This document shows, piece by piece, positions 34,125 to 42,702 of a stretch of 64,000 nucleotides of DNA. Position 1 is the first letter of the stretch. Every line of letters starts with the position of its first letter. Made by a program: the position numbers and the translations under genes. The notes beneath the pieces are model-generated. The model was not told the origin of the DNA. It saw nothing but the letters and a program-made list of their open reading frames with translations, and made no database searches. Origin of the DNA: Actinocorallia herbida (lineage in GTDB: Bacteria; Actinomycetota; Actinomycetes; Streptosporangiales; Streptosporangiaceae); NCBI RefSeq assembly GCF_003751225.1, contig NZ_RJKE01000001.1, positions 806,001 through 870,000 of the forward strand, in the 5' to 3' direction.

Positions 34125-36059
34125 ATGAGCGGCGACCTGGTGGAGATCAGCGCCGAATGGGCCCAGTGGGGCAAGAGGGCGGACGACCGGGGCTACGAGG
34201 TGCTGGCGCACAGCGCCGCGCACTTCACCAGGGAGAACTTCCACCAGCTGCTCCAGCGCTTCTCCCCGGGCACCCCGGAGCGGCTGCCCCAGGTGACGAT
34301 CGGGTGGGCCGGGCAGAAGCGGACGCACTGGGTGGGGATCGGCATCCAGGAGGCGTCGAGCCGGCCCGACCGGGTCGGCCGCCGGGTCAGCGAGACCCGC
34401 TTCTTCTGCGTCCCCTACGAGATCCTCCGGCACAATCAGGTCACCTACCTCGACCTGTTCCAGCAGTTCTGGAACGTCTCGCTGCCCGATGAGGGCATGC
34501 CCGTGACGGTGACCGTGCCACTGCTGCGCCCCGACCACATCGAGGTGGACCTGACGTCGAAGGCCGAGAAGGCCGCCGCCCTGCTCATCACCGGCAAGCC
34601 CATCTGCGTCGTCGCCGGAGAGCGGGTCACCGTGCACGACAGGCTGCGGTTCCTCGACGCGGCGGCCGCGCTCCTGCCCTACGGGGTGCGCACGAAGCTC
34701 TCGGCCTCCACCTGGACGAGCTCCACGGCCGATCACAAGATCCGGTTCTCGTTCACCGACGAGCCGCGCGAGGACTCCTTCAATCTCTTCTGGGACAGCG
34801 AGGAACTCGTCCGGCCACGCGAGGAGCCTCCGAGGGCCACGTGGCAGATGGCCGTGAACTACCAGACCAGGCTGCGCGAAAGCCTGCGCCGCGACCACCT
34901 CGTGGGACGGCTCGCCGGGACGGTCGCGCCCGTCTCCTTCGAGGATCCGCACCTGCTGCTGAAGGCCTTGGACGACCGGCCTTCCGACGTCCACTTCGGG
35001 GACGCCGGAGGCCGGATGCCCGATGACCCTCCGGAGGTCGTGCGCGCGCTCGGCGCGGCCTTGGAGTCCGGCGAGACCGACAAGGTGGACTCGTGCCTCA
35101 AGCAGTTGAAGATCGCCAGTGCGGCGAACCATCCCGAGCACGTCAAGAAGCGGCTGCGCGAGAACATCATGACCTACCGCCTCTTCTCCGCGGCGGTGCG
35201 GGTACAGCCCTCGGCGAAGGTCGCGCTCTACCAGTCGCTCTTCGCCACGGCGTTCGGGCAGAGGCTGACGGAGGAGTCCTACAAGCAGATCGTGGACTTC
35301 GTGGGCAGGGCGTCGTTCTCGAAGGAGCACATCCAGGCGCTGCGCCAGCTCACGACGGGGGACGTGTGGCTCAAGTTCACCCTCGCCTGGTGGCAGGGCG
35401 CCGACGTCCTCGGTCAGCTTCTGCAGGCCGCGAGCCCGGACGAGCTGGTGACGGTGGCCGCGGACGTCAGGACGTCCCATGAGCTGCGCGAGGCGGTCTT
35501 CCGCGAGATCGACCGCAGGGATCCGAGCGAAGAACTGGCCACGGCCCTGCTCCGCCACGCCTTCCTGTGCGACGTGCTGCGGCGGCACCTCCCGGGTGTC
35601 GACGGCGCTCAGGCCGAGCGGCTCAAGAAGCTCCTGGCGAAGGTCTACGGCCATGAGGGCTTCGGACCGCGCGAACTCCAGGAGGCGCTGACCTCGGGCG
35701 AGGTCAAGGTGCTGCCGACGGTCGCCCTCATCGGCGCCGCGGCCGAGACGTACGGCGAAGGGGCCGGCGCCGCGCTCATCCACAAGTTCCTCGCGGTCGT
35801 GATCGAGCAGTCGGGCATGAACCGGTTGGAGAAGGACCGGATTCACGCGCTGCTCCAGGACGTGCCCGCGCCCCTGTACTCGCCCGCGGAGGCGGCCGGG
35901 TTCCAGGCGGGCCTGGTGGCGCACGCGTCCGGCGGCGATCTGCGATCGACCTGGCCCGGCCGGCTGCGCGCGGTGCTGGCCGGCCCGATCGCGCGGTCGA
36001 CGTTGATCGCCCTCGGGCTCGTCGCCGTCGTGGTCGCCATAGTCCTTCTGCTCGCGTAG
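34125..36059 (+). CDS. GAP1-like GTPase-associated protein with C-terminal membrane anchor
   Basis: 644 residues. The N-terminal domain (about 1–250) has the blocks LPQVTIGWAGQK, RFFCVPYEILRHN and LPYGVRTKLSASTWTSSTADHKIRFSFTD. The family match is to proteins annotated as GTPase-associated protein 1 (N-terminal type 2 plus middle domain). A long helical middle region (about 330–590) follows, and the protein ends in a single hydrophobic helix (about 620–643, TLIALGLVAVVVAIVLLLA). That helix probably anchors it to the membrane facing the cytoplasm. It is a paralogue of the next gene. Confidence 0.7.
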   Translation: MSGDLVEISAEWAQWGKRADDRGYEVLAHSAAHFTRENFHQLLQRFSPGTPERLPQVTIGWAGQKRTHWVGIGIQEASSRPDRVGRRVSETRFFCVPYEILRHNQVTYLDLFQQFWNVSLPDEGMPVTVTVPLLRPDHIEVDLTSKAEKAAALLITGKPICVVAGERVTVHDRLRFLDAAAALLPYGVRTKLSASTWTSSTADHKIRFSFTDEPREDSFNLFWDSEELVRPREEPPRATWQMAVNYQTRLRESLRRDHLVGRLAGTVAPVSFEDPHLLLKALDDRPSDVHFGDAGGRMPDDPPEVVRALGAALESGETDKVDSCLKQLKIASAANHPEHVKKRLRENIMTYRLFSAAVRVQPSAKVALYQSLFATAFGQRLTEESYKQIVDFVGRASFSKEHIQALRQLTTGDVWLKFTLAWWQGADVLGQLLQAASPDELVTVAADVRTSHELREAVFREIDRRDPSEELATALLRHAFLCDVLRRHLPGVDGAQAERLKKLLAKVYGHEGFGPRELQEALTSGEVKVLPTVALIGAAAETYGEGAGAALIHKFLAVVIEQSGMNRLEKDRIHALLQDVPAPLYSPAEAAGFQAGLVAHASGGDLRSTWPGRLRAVLAGPIARSTLIALGLVAVVVAIVLLLA

Positions 36060-36083
36060 TTCCCGATCTGATGGAGAGGCCGG

Positions 36084-37847
36084 ATGCACGACGGGATCGA
36101 GCTCGACGTCGAATGGGCGTGCGCGGACCCGGGGGAGGGGCTGCGCCACGGCCCGGGGGAGCTGCGCCGCGGCGACTTCGAGCGGGTCCTCGACCGCTAC
36201 GCGGTGGGCACGCCCGAAGATCTGCCGCAGGTGACCATCGCCTGGCTCGGGCAGGACGTGCGGGCCAGGGTCTGCTTGATCGTCCACGAGCCGGCGCCGG
36301 TGCCCGACCGTTACGGCCGCCGAGGGGTGCGCAGGCGTGTGTTCTGCGTGCCCTACGCGGGGCTCGCTCTGGGCCGGATCGGCTACACGGCCCTTTACGG
36401 GGCGCTCGCCGGGGTGGAGCTGCCCGCTGAGGGCGCGCTGGCGGTGTCCTTCCCGAAACCGGACCCGCGCTCGACGGAACGGCGGCCCGACGACCAGGCG
36501 CTGACCACGGCGGCGCTGCTGCTGACCGGCGAGCCGGTGGCCGTGCTGGATCCCGGCGGCCTCGACCTCGCCGCGCGGATCGGCTTCCTCGACGACGTCG
36601 CCGCGATGCTCCCGTTCGGCCTGCGGGCCCGGCTGTCGGTCTCGACCTGGGTGAGCGCGACCGTCGACCACGGCATCCGGCTGTCGTTCGCACGGACGGC
36701 CCGGAGCGTCGGCCACGCCGTGGTGTGGGGGCGGCACCCGGACGTGCCGGAGAGCCCAGAGACGCCGCAGGCTTATCTCGACCTGCTCGCCGCGCACAGC
36801 CGCAGGGACGTGCTCGTGCGGACGCTCGCGGCGATCACCGGCCCGATGTCGTTCAAGCGTCCCGAGGCGGTGCTGCACGCCCTGGACGGCGCGGTCCGCC
36901 CGCCCGAGGACTCGGGCGCGCGGCGGGCCGCCGGCACGTCGCCGGTGCGGCCCGGCCTGGACCGGCTGGCGGCCGCGCTGCGCACCCGCGCGCCCGGGGA
37001 CCTCGCGGCGTGCCTCGCCGACCTCAAGGCGCTTTCCGGCCTCCCGCAGCCGGTCGACCACCGGGCCGAGCGGCGCGAGATCATCGGCTCCTACGGGCTG
37101 CTGGGCGCCGGCATCGGGCGGACCCTGCCGGACCGGACCCTGGACGAGCTCTACGAGGTCCTGCTCGCCCTGTCGGTCGGGACCAGGATGACCGCGGACG
37201 CCGTCGAGGAGGCCCGGCGCATGGCCGGGACGCTGCACGGTCCGCTGGTCCGCGTCATGCGCGGGAAGGCGCCGGACGGCGAGGCCGCGTTCGACGCGCT
37301 GCTGCGCCCCGAAGAGCGCCGGTCGCTCCTGGCGTGGCTTCCGCTCGCCGACCTGCTGGACTTCGCGACGCGGCGGGACACGGACGCCGAGCTGTTCCTG
37401 GAGATCCTCGATCTCGTCGAGGAGCGGAGGCGCGAGCCGCGGCCGGGCGCCGATCCGGAGGCCGAGGCCGCGGCGGTGGCCGCGTTCGCCGCCCACCGGT
37501 ACCTCGGCGACGCGGTCATGCGGCGCTTCCCGGCCGACGGCGCCCGGCAGTTCCAGCTCTTCGACCGGGTGCTGCGGGCCGCGCACCCGGGCGGGCTCGG
37601 CCCCGCGGAGTTCGCCGCGGTCGCCGTGCCGGAGGGGCCGCTGCCGCCACCCGCCCTGCTGGCCGCGGCGCTCGACCGCTGCGAGGGCGACGCCCGCGCC
37701 CTGCTCGCCGAGCACTTCGGCCGCCCGCTTGTCGACCGCCTCGACCTGCCGCCCGCCCGGCGCGCGGCGCTGCTGGACCGCCTCGCCCCCGACGCGCAGG
37801 GCGCCGCCGCGGGCGGCACCGGGATGCGCTTCCGCCGCAGGCGCTGA
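36084..37847 (+). CDS. GAP1-like GTPase-associated protein, soluble paralogue
   Basis: 587 residues, starting 24 bases after the preceding paralogue with GGAGAGG upstream. It shares the diagnostic blocks (LPQVTIAWLGQDV, RRVFCVPYAGLALG, LPFGLRARLSVSTWVSATVDHGIRLSFA) in the same order. It lacks the C-terminal transmembrane helix and ends in a basic tail (MRFRRRR). A helical second half rich in Leu/Ala/Arg covers about 300–570. It is the last gene of the four-gene operon. I infer a complex with the GTPase-like protein and the membrane-anchored paralogue. Confidence 0.7.
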   Translation: MHDGIELDVEWACADPGEGLRHGPGELRRGDFERVLDRYAVGTPEDLPQVTIAWLGQDVRARVCLIVHEPAPVPDRYGRRGVRRRVFCVPYAGLALGRIGYTALYGALAGVELPAEGALAVSFPKPDPRSTERRPDDQALTTAALLLTGEPVAVLDPGGLDLAARIGFLDDVAAMLPFGLRARLSVSTWVSATVDHGIRLSFARTARSVGHAVVWGRHPDVPESPETPQAYLDLLAAHSRRDVLVRTLAAITGPMSFKRPEAVLHALDGAVRPPEDSGARRAAGTSPVRPGLDRLAAALRTRAPGDLAACLADLKALSGLPQPVDHRAERREIIGSYGLLGAGIGRTLPDRTLDELYEVLLALSVGTRMTADAVEEARRMAGTLHGPLVRVMRGKAPDGEAAFDALLRPEERRSLLAWLPLADLLDFATRRDTDAELFLEILDLVEERRREPRPGADPEAEAAAVAAFAAHRYLGDAVMRRFPADGARQFQLFDRVLRAAHPGGLGPAEFAAVAVPEGPLPPPALLAAALDRCEGDARALLAEHFGRPLVDRLDLPPARRAALLDRLAPDAQGAAAGGTGMRFRRRR

Positions 37848-37890
37848 TCACCGCTCGTCGGGGGCCGGGAGGGCCTCTGGGGAAACGCGT

Positions 37891-37919
37891 TTTGCGTTGG
37901 GCTGGGAAGCCGGTATTGT
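37891..37919 (+). promoter_or_regulatory. Candidate promoter of the tRNA-Glu genes
   Basis: TTTGCG, 17 bases, then TATTGT (37914–37919), about 80 bases upstream of the first tRNA-Glu. The match to consensus is only fair. Confidence 0.35.
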
Positions 37920-38000
37920 TTACCTCGCTGGAGCGCCGGGGTTCGTGAGACCCGGTGATCCGGTCGAGTTCCCTGAGCCCATCGGGGATCGACTCCCCTT

Positions 38001-38076
38001 GCCTCCGTCGTCTAGTGGCCTAGGACGCCGCCCTCTCAAGGCGGTAGCGGCGGTTCGAATCCGCTCGGAGGTACCA
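38001..38076 (+). tRNA. tRNA-Glu (anticodon CTC), first copy, CCA encoded
   Basis: Acceptor GCCTCCG/CGGAGGT. The anticodon stem CCGCC/GGCGG surrounds CT-CTC-AA, and the T arm is GCGGTTCGAATCCGC. The 73-base body is followed by encoded CCA (38074–38076). Confidence 0.96.
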
Positions 38077-38113
38077 CTTCCTGTGAAGTGCGCAACAATT
38101 GCATATGAGGCTT

Positions 38114-38186
38114 GCCTCCGTCGTCTAGTGGCCCAGGACGCCGCCCTCTCAAGGCGGTAGCGGCGGTTCGAATCCGCTCGGAGGTA
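38114..38186 (+). tRNA. tRNA-Glu (anticodon CTC), second copy, no encoded CCA
   Basis: Differs from the copy 113 bases upstream by one D-loop base (CCCAGG for CCTAGG). It is followed by CGT, not CCA. A strong terminator lies directly downstream, so the pair is probably one transcript. Confidence 0.96.
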
Positions 38187-38196
38187 CGTACGCAAG

Positions 38197-38230
38197 AGCC
38201 CCGATCCCAGTCATGGGATCGGGGCTTCTT
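38197..38230 (+). terminator. Intrinsic terminator of the tRNA-Glu pair
   Basis: Perfect 13-bp stem AGCCCCGATCCCA / TGGGATCGGGGCT with GTCA loop, then TCTT. Confidence 0.88.
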
Positions 38231-38260
38231 CGGCGTTCGGGCGAAGGGGGCAGAGCGGTC

Positions 38261-40525
38261 TTGGGCGAGGACGCGATCGGGCAGGAGCAGCGGAAGGTCA
38301 GCTGGCTCTACGGGCTGCTGGACGCGGCGCGCGAGCGGACCGAGGGCTCCGCGCGCGCCCAGGCGGGGGGCGGCGGCGGATTCCAGCAGCGGGTCGACCG
38401 GGACACCGCCGAGAACGAGCGGTACCGCAGGCTCGCCCAGTTCGCCGCCGTCGAGCACGGCCTGTGCTTCGGCAGGATCGACGGCCGCGACGGAGACACC
38501 CTGTACGTCGGGCGGATGGGCCTGCGCGACGAGGAGGGCGAACCCGTCCTCATCGACTGGCGGGCGCCCGCGGCCCGGCCGTTCTACACCGCCACGTCCT
38601 TCGACCCCGGACCGCTCACCCGCCGCCGGCACATCCACACCCGGGGCCGCCGGGTCGTCGACCTCGACGACGAGGTGTTCGACCTCGCCGGGATGCGCCC
38701 CGCCGACCGGGCCGGGCTCGTCGGCGAGGCGGCGCTGCTGGCGACCCTGCGCAAGGGCCGCACGGGGCGGATGAGCGACGTGGTCGCCACCATCCAGGCC
38801 GAGCAGGACGAGGTGGTCCGCGCGGCCTTCCAAGGCGTCCTGGTGGTCCAGGGCGGGCCGGGCACCGGCAAGACCGTCGCGGCCCTGCACCGGGCCGCCT
38901 ACCTGCTCTACACGCACCGCGACGCGCTCAGCCGCCGCGGCGTCCTCATCATCGGCCCGAACCCCACGTTCCTGCGCTACATCGAGCGGGTCCTGCCCGG
39001 CCTCGGCGAGACCGACGTGGGCCTCGCCACCCTCGGCGAGCTGTTCCCCGGCGTCCACGCGACCGCGGTCGACCCTCCGGAGACCGCGGTGGTGAAGGGG
39101 AGCCCGGAGATGGCCGATCTCCTGACCGCCGCGCTCGCCCGCCGCAGGCCGGTGCCGGACGAGGACCTGACGATCGAGGCCGACGGGATGCCCGTCACGC
39201 TCAGCGCCGGCGCCGCCCGGCGCGCGCACGAGCACGCGCGCGCCCTGCGCGCGCCGCACAACCTCCAGCGCCGGATCTACGTGCACGACGTGCTCGCGGC
39301 CCTCGCCGAGGACCAGCTGGAGCGGCTGGAGAAGGCCACCGACGAGCCTTTGCTGAAGCTGCTCGAAGAGGGCGGCCTCAGCGCCGAGCTTCGGGAGATC
39401 CTGGAGGACCCGTCCTCCCTGCTGCGGGACGAGCACGACGCGGAGTACGCCAAGGAGCAGCTCTGGCAGGATCCCGCCGTGCGCGCGCTCATCGACGGCC
39501 TGTGGCCCGAGCTGACCCCGCAGGAGTTCCTCGCCGACCTGTACGCCGACCGGGAGTTCCTGGAGGTCGCCGGCTTCGGCGCACTGCACCGGGCGCCCGG
39601 CGCGGCCTGGACCGTCGGGGACGTGCCCCTGCTGGACGAGGCGGCCGAGCTGCTCGGCGTCGACGACCGGGAGGGGCGGGCGCGGGAGCGGCAGGGGGAG
39701 GCCCTGCGCGAGGAGGAGGTCCGCTACGCGCTCGGCGTCCTCCAGGTGACCGGCATCGAGGGGATCACCGCGGCCGACCTCGCCGAGCGGCAGCGCGAGG
39801 AGCGCGGCCCCGTCACCGCGGCGGAGCGGCTCGCGGACCGGGACTGGGCCTATGGCCACATCATCGTGGACGAGGCGCAGGAGCTGTCGGCGATGGCCTG
39901 GCGGGCCGTCATGCGGCGGGTGCCCACCCGGTCCGTGACGATCGTCGGGGACCTCGCCCAGACGGGCAGCCCGGCGGGCGCGCGGTCCTGGGGGGAGATG
40001 CTGGCGCCCTTCGTGCGCGAGCGCTGGCGGGAGCTGAGGCTCCTGGTCAACTACCGCACCCCCGCGGGCATCATGCGGCTGGCCGAAGACGTCCTCGCGG
40101 AGGTGGACCCGGAGGCGGAGGCGCCCGCCTCGGTGCGTGAGGAAGGCGACCCGCCCATCGCGGTCCCCCTTGACTCGCCCGCCGAACTGCCCGCCCTCAT
40201 CGCGGCCGAGCGCGCGCGCATCGGCGACGGACGGGTGGCCGTCATCACGTCCGCGGCCTGGCACCCCGCCGTCACCGCGGCCCTTTCCGGCGTGCCCACG
40301 GGGATCACCCCCGAGTCGCTGGACGAGCCCGTCGTCATCCTCACCGCCGGCGAGTCCAAGGGCCTGGAGTTCGACGCCGTCGTCATCGCCGACCCCGTCG
40401 GCATCCTCACCGAGTCGGCCTCAGGCGGGCACGACCTCTACGTGGCGGTGACCCGGGCCACCCGCCGCCTGGCGATCGCGCACACCGGCCCCCTCCCGGA
40501 CCTCCTGCGCCGCCTCGAGGGCTGA
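38261..40525 (+). CDS. helD: HelD-like superfamily 1 helicase (RNA polymerase recycling factor)
   Basis: 754 residues from a TTG at 38261. An upstream in-frame ATG at 38213 lies inside the tRNA terminator and is unlikely. An N-terminal coiled-coil (about 1–60, ARERTEGSARAQ…ENERYRRLAQF) precedes Walker A GGPGTGKT (198–205). The UvrD-like motifs follow in order: HIIVDEAQEL, TIVGDLAQTG, LLVNYRTP, TAGESKGLEFDAVVIADP and LYVAVTRATRRLAIAHTG. This layout is HelD, which removes RNA polymerase from stalled complexes and in some actinobacteria gives rifampicin tolerance. Confidence 0.9.
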   Translation: MGEDAIGQEQRKVSWLYGLLDAARERTEGSARAQAGGGGGFQQRVDRDTAENERYRRLAQFAAVEHGLCFGRIDGRDGDTLYVGRMGLRDEEGEPVLIDWRAPAARPFYTATSFDPGPLTRRRHIHTRGRRVVDLDDEVFDLAGMRPADRAGLVGEAALLATLRKGRTGRMSDVVATIQAEQDEVVRAAFQGVLVVQGGPGTGKTVAALHRAAYLLYTHRDALSRRGVLIIGPNPTFLRYIERVLPGLGETDVGLATLGELFPGVHATAVDPPETAVVKGSPEMADLLTAALARRRPVPDEDLTIEADGMPVTLSAGAARRAHEHARALRAPHNLQRRIYVHDVLAALAEDQLERLEKATDEPLLKLLEEGGLSAELREILEDPSSLLRDEHDAEYAKEQLWQDPAVRALIDGLWPELTPQEFLADLYADREFLEVAGFGALHRAPGAAWTVGDVPLLDEAAELLGVDDREGRARERQGEALREEEVRYALGVLQVTGIEGITAADLAERQREERGPVTAAERLADRDWAYGHIIVDEAQELSAMAWRAVMRRVPTRSVTIVGDLAQTGSPAGARSWGEMLAPFVRERWRELRLLVNYRTPAGIMRLAEDVLAEVDPEAEAPASVREEGDPPIAVPLDSPAELPALIAAERARIGDGRVAVITSAAWHPAVTAALSGVPTGITPESLDEPVVILTAGESKGLEFDAVVIADPVGILTESASGGHDLYVAVTRATRRLAIAHTGPLPDLLRRLEG

Positions 40526-40556
40526 GGGCGCGGCCCGGCCGGTGTCCCGTGGCGGT

Positions 40557-42038
40557 TCAGTCCTGGTGCCCGAGGGTGACGTCGGTGGTCCCGGAGACGT
40601 ACCGGGCCTGCCCGTCGCCGAGGAGGGTGAGGGTCATCCGGGAGTCGTCCTCGCAGACGTCGTCCATCCTGATGACGATCTTCTCGGAGCTCGCCCAGGT
40701 GAGGCTGCCGAGCGTCTTGCACCGGTTCTCGCCGCGCTCCAGCTGGATCTCGGCGATGTGCGCGCCCACCGATCCCTCCTCGATGTCGACCCGGAGGGAG
40801 AACACGTCGGTCTCCTCCTCCCAGGTCCCGACGAACGCCGGGGGCACCGCGGGAAGCGTCGCACCGGGCGAGGGCGCGGCGGACGAGGACCCGGTGGACC
40901 CGGTTCCGGCGGTCTCGCGCTCGCCCGTGCCGGGCGATCCCTGCGGCCGGAACACGAACGCGCCGAGCGCGACCGCGAGCACGGCCACCGCCACGGCGAT
41001 CGCCTTGCCCTTGCCGGGCCGCTTTTCGCCGCCGTCCGAGCCGGGCGGGGGCGGCGGCACCCGCGTGGTCGCGGGCTCGACGTCAGGACCGGGCGCCCCG
41101 TATGCGGTGCCGGGCACCTCGGGCACCGGCACGGTGGGGAGGGGCGTGATAGGTCCGGTCGCGGGCCCGGCGAAGGCGGGCACGGAGGGTTCCGCGGACG
41201 GGAGGGACGCCGCGGGCGGGACCTGGCTCGCGCGGTCGAGCATGGCCGTCGTCTCGGCGGCGGTGGGACGGGCGGCGGGGTCCTTGCGGAGGAGGGCGTG
41301 CAGCACGGGTGCGAGGGGTCCGGCGTTGGCCGACGGTGAAAGCTCCTGCTGGAGGATGGCCACGAAGACGGCGCTCGGAGAGGGCGCGGCGAACGGGGAG
41401 CGTCCCTCGACGGCGTAGTAGAGGGTCGCGCCGAGCGACCAGAGGTCGGCGGCGGGCCCGACGGGCTGGGCGGCGACCTGCTCCGGAGCCATGAAGCTCG
41501 GCGTGCCGAGGACCGACCCCGTCTGGGTGAGATGCCCTTCGCCCTCGACGGCGGCGATCCCGAAGTCGGTGAGGACGACCCGCTCGTCCTCGAGGAGGAT
41601 GTTCGCGGGCTTGATGTCGCGGTGCACCACCCCGTGGGCGTGCGCGGTCTCCAGCGCCGCGAGGACCGCCCTGCCGATCCGGGCCGCCTCACGCGGGCGG
41701 AGCGGTCCGTCGGCCTTGACGGCGTCGGCGAGCGAGCGCCCCCGGACCAGCTCCATGACGATCCAGGGGATGCCCTCGCCGTCGGTCACCCGGTCGTGCA
41801 CGGTGACGATGCCGGGGTGCTTGAGCATCGCCGCCGCCAGGGCCTCGCGCTCGACCCGCGCCACGAGCTGGTCGCGGGTCTGGTCGCTCAGCCCCGGCGG
41901 CAGGACGAGCTGCTTCAGGGCGACGTCGCGCCGCAGCCGTTCGTCGGCCGCCTGCCAGACGACGCCCATGCCGCCGCGGCCGAGGATCCGGGTGAGCCGG
42001 TAGCGCTCCGCGACGAGGGCGCCGGGGGAGTGGTCCAT
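40557..42038 (-). CDS. Transmembrane Ser/Thr protein kinase
   Basis: 493 residues. The kinase domain is at about 12–270, with LGRGGMGVVW (19–28), K42, HRDIKPAN (139–146), DFG at 158 and MAPEQ. A Pro-rich linker (about 275–340) leads to one transmembrane helix near 344–362 (AIAVAVAVLAVALGAFVF). An extracytoplasmic domain of about 110 residues (from GTWEEETDVFSLRVDI to DVTLGHQD) with two cysteines may be a ligand sensor. The domain has no PASTA repeats. It is the neighbour of a small HATPase protein on the same strand, 46 bases apart. Confidence 0.93.
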   Translation of the reverse strand: MDHSPGALVAERYRLTRILGRGGMGVVWQAADERLRRDVALKQLVLPPGLSDQTRDQLVARVEREALAAAMLKHPGIVTVHDRVTDGEGIPWIVMELVRGRSLADAVKADGPLRPREAARIGRAVLAALETAHAHGVVHRDIKPANILLEDERVVLTDFGIAAVEGEGHLTQTGSVLGTPSFMAPEQVAAQPVGPAADLWSLGATLYYAVEGRSPFAAPSPSAVFVAILQQELSPSANAGPLAPVLHALLRKDPAARPTAAETTAMLDRASQVPPAASLPSAEPSVPAFAGPATGPITPLPTVPVPEVPGTAYGAPGPDVEPATTRVPPPPPGSDGGEKRPGKGKAIAVAVAVLAVALGAFVFRPQGSPGTGERETAGTGSTGSSSAAPSPGATLPAVPPAFVGTWEEETDVFSLRVDIEEGSVGAHIAEIQLERGENRCKTLGSLTWASSEKIVIRMDDVCEDDSRMTLTLLGDGQARYVSGTTDVTLGHQD

Positions 42039-42084
42039 GGGTTCATCGTCGCACGGGCGAAGCGGGACCAACCCCCCATGCGGT

Positions 42085-42456
42085 TCAGTGCGCGAGCCGC
42101 AGCCTCGCCTCCACGACCTTGCCGGTCGGCAGCGGGGTCGTGGTGAGCTCGGCGAGCGCGCTGAGCACGGTGAGGCCGAAGCCGCCGGTCTCGTCGCCGG
42201 GCCTGGGCGCCGGCGGTTCGCGCAGTGCGTCGCGGACGCCGACGTTCAGCATCCCGTCCCGCACCGACAGGGTGAGCCGCACGGGCGGCTTGCCGTGCCG
42301 GACGGCGTTCGTCACCAGTTCGGAGACGAGGAGCGCCGCCGTGTCGGCGAGCGCCGCCAGGCCCCACTCGGCCAGCGTGCTCACCGCCGCGCTGCGCGCG
42401 TGCCGCACGGGGGCGGGCACGTCGTCGAGATTCCAGGTACGCGATCGGGCGTACAT
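42085..42456 (-). CDS. Anti-sigma-factor-like ATP-binding protein (HATPase)
   Basis: 123 residues of the RsbW/SpoIIAB-like HATPase fold. The N box is ALLVSELVTNAVRHG (Glu and Asn in place), and the ATP-lid glycine motif is GDETGGFGLTVLSALAE. Such single-domain proteins in actinomycetes act as anti-sigma kinases or serve other partner-switch roles. The ATG at 42456 has AAGGAG upstream. The gene lies ahead of the transmembrane kinase on the same strand, probably as one transcript. No cognate sigma or antagonist gene is in view. Confidence 0.87.
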   Translation of the reverse strand: MYARSRTWNLDDVPAPVRHARSAAVSTLAEWGLAALADTAALLVSELVTNAVRHGKPPVRLTLSVRDGMLNVGVRDALREPPAPRPGDETGGFGLTVLSALAELTTTPLPTGKVVEARLRLAH

Positions 42457-42702
42457 TGAGGCTCCTTCCTCGGGATTCTCCTGACAGACGCCCGAACTCG
42501 TCGACCATGACGCGGTTTCTTCCGGGATTTCGCGCGGTGTCCCGCGATCCGTCCCGGGCGCGGCCGGGACATGGCCGGGACGCCGGTCCGTCCGGGCACG
42601 CTCCGCACGTGGCGACACCTGCCTCTGTCCCGCGGGACCGACCGCCGGGGACCTTGGGACCTACCGCCGAGCGGCGGTGCACCTCGGACACAGGCGGAAG
42701 TC

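Noticed and set aside
34101-37715. A 1204-codon open frame on the minus strand opposite the GAP1-like genes
   Set aside because: Composition (Gly/Arg/Glu/His-rich, no domain) is that of the antisense shadow of strongly GC3-biased genes; the plus-strand frames carry clear paralogous motifs.
38001-38190. tRNA-Glu duplication as an integrative-element attachment site
   Set aside because: No integrase, excisionase or phage-like genes lie in either direction; the duplicated segment is the whole tRNA, not a 3' fragment.
38213-38260. ATG at 38213 as start of helD
   Set aside because: It lies within the loop and stem of the tRNA-Glu terminator and adds residues not expected for HelD; the TTG at 38261 is preferred.
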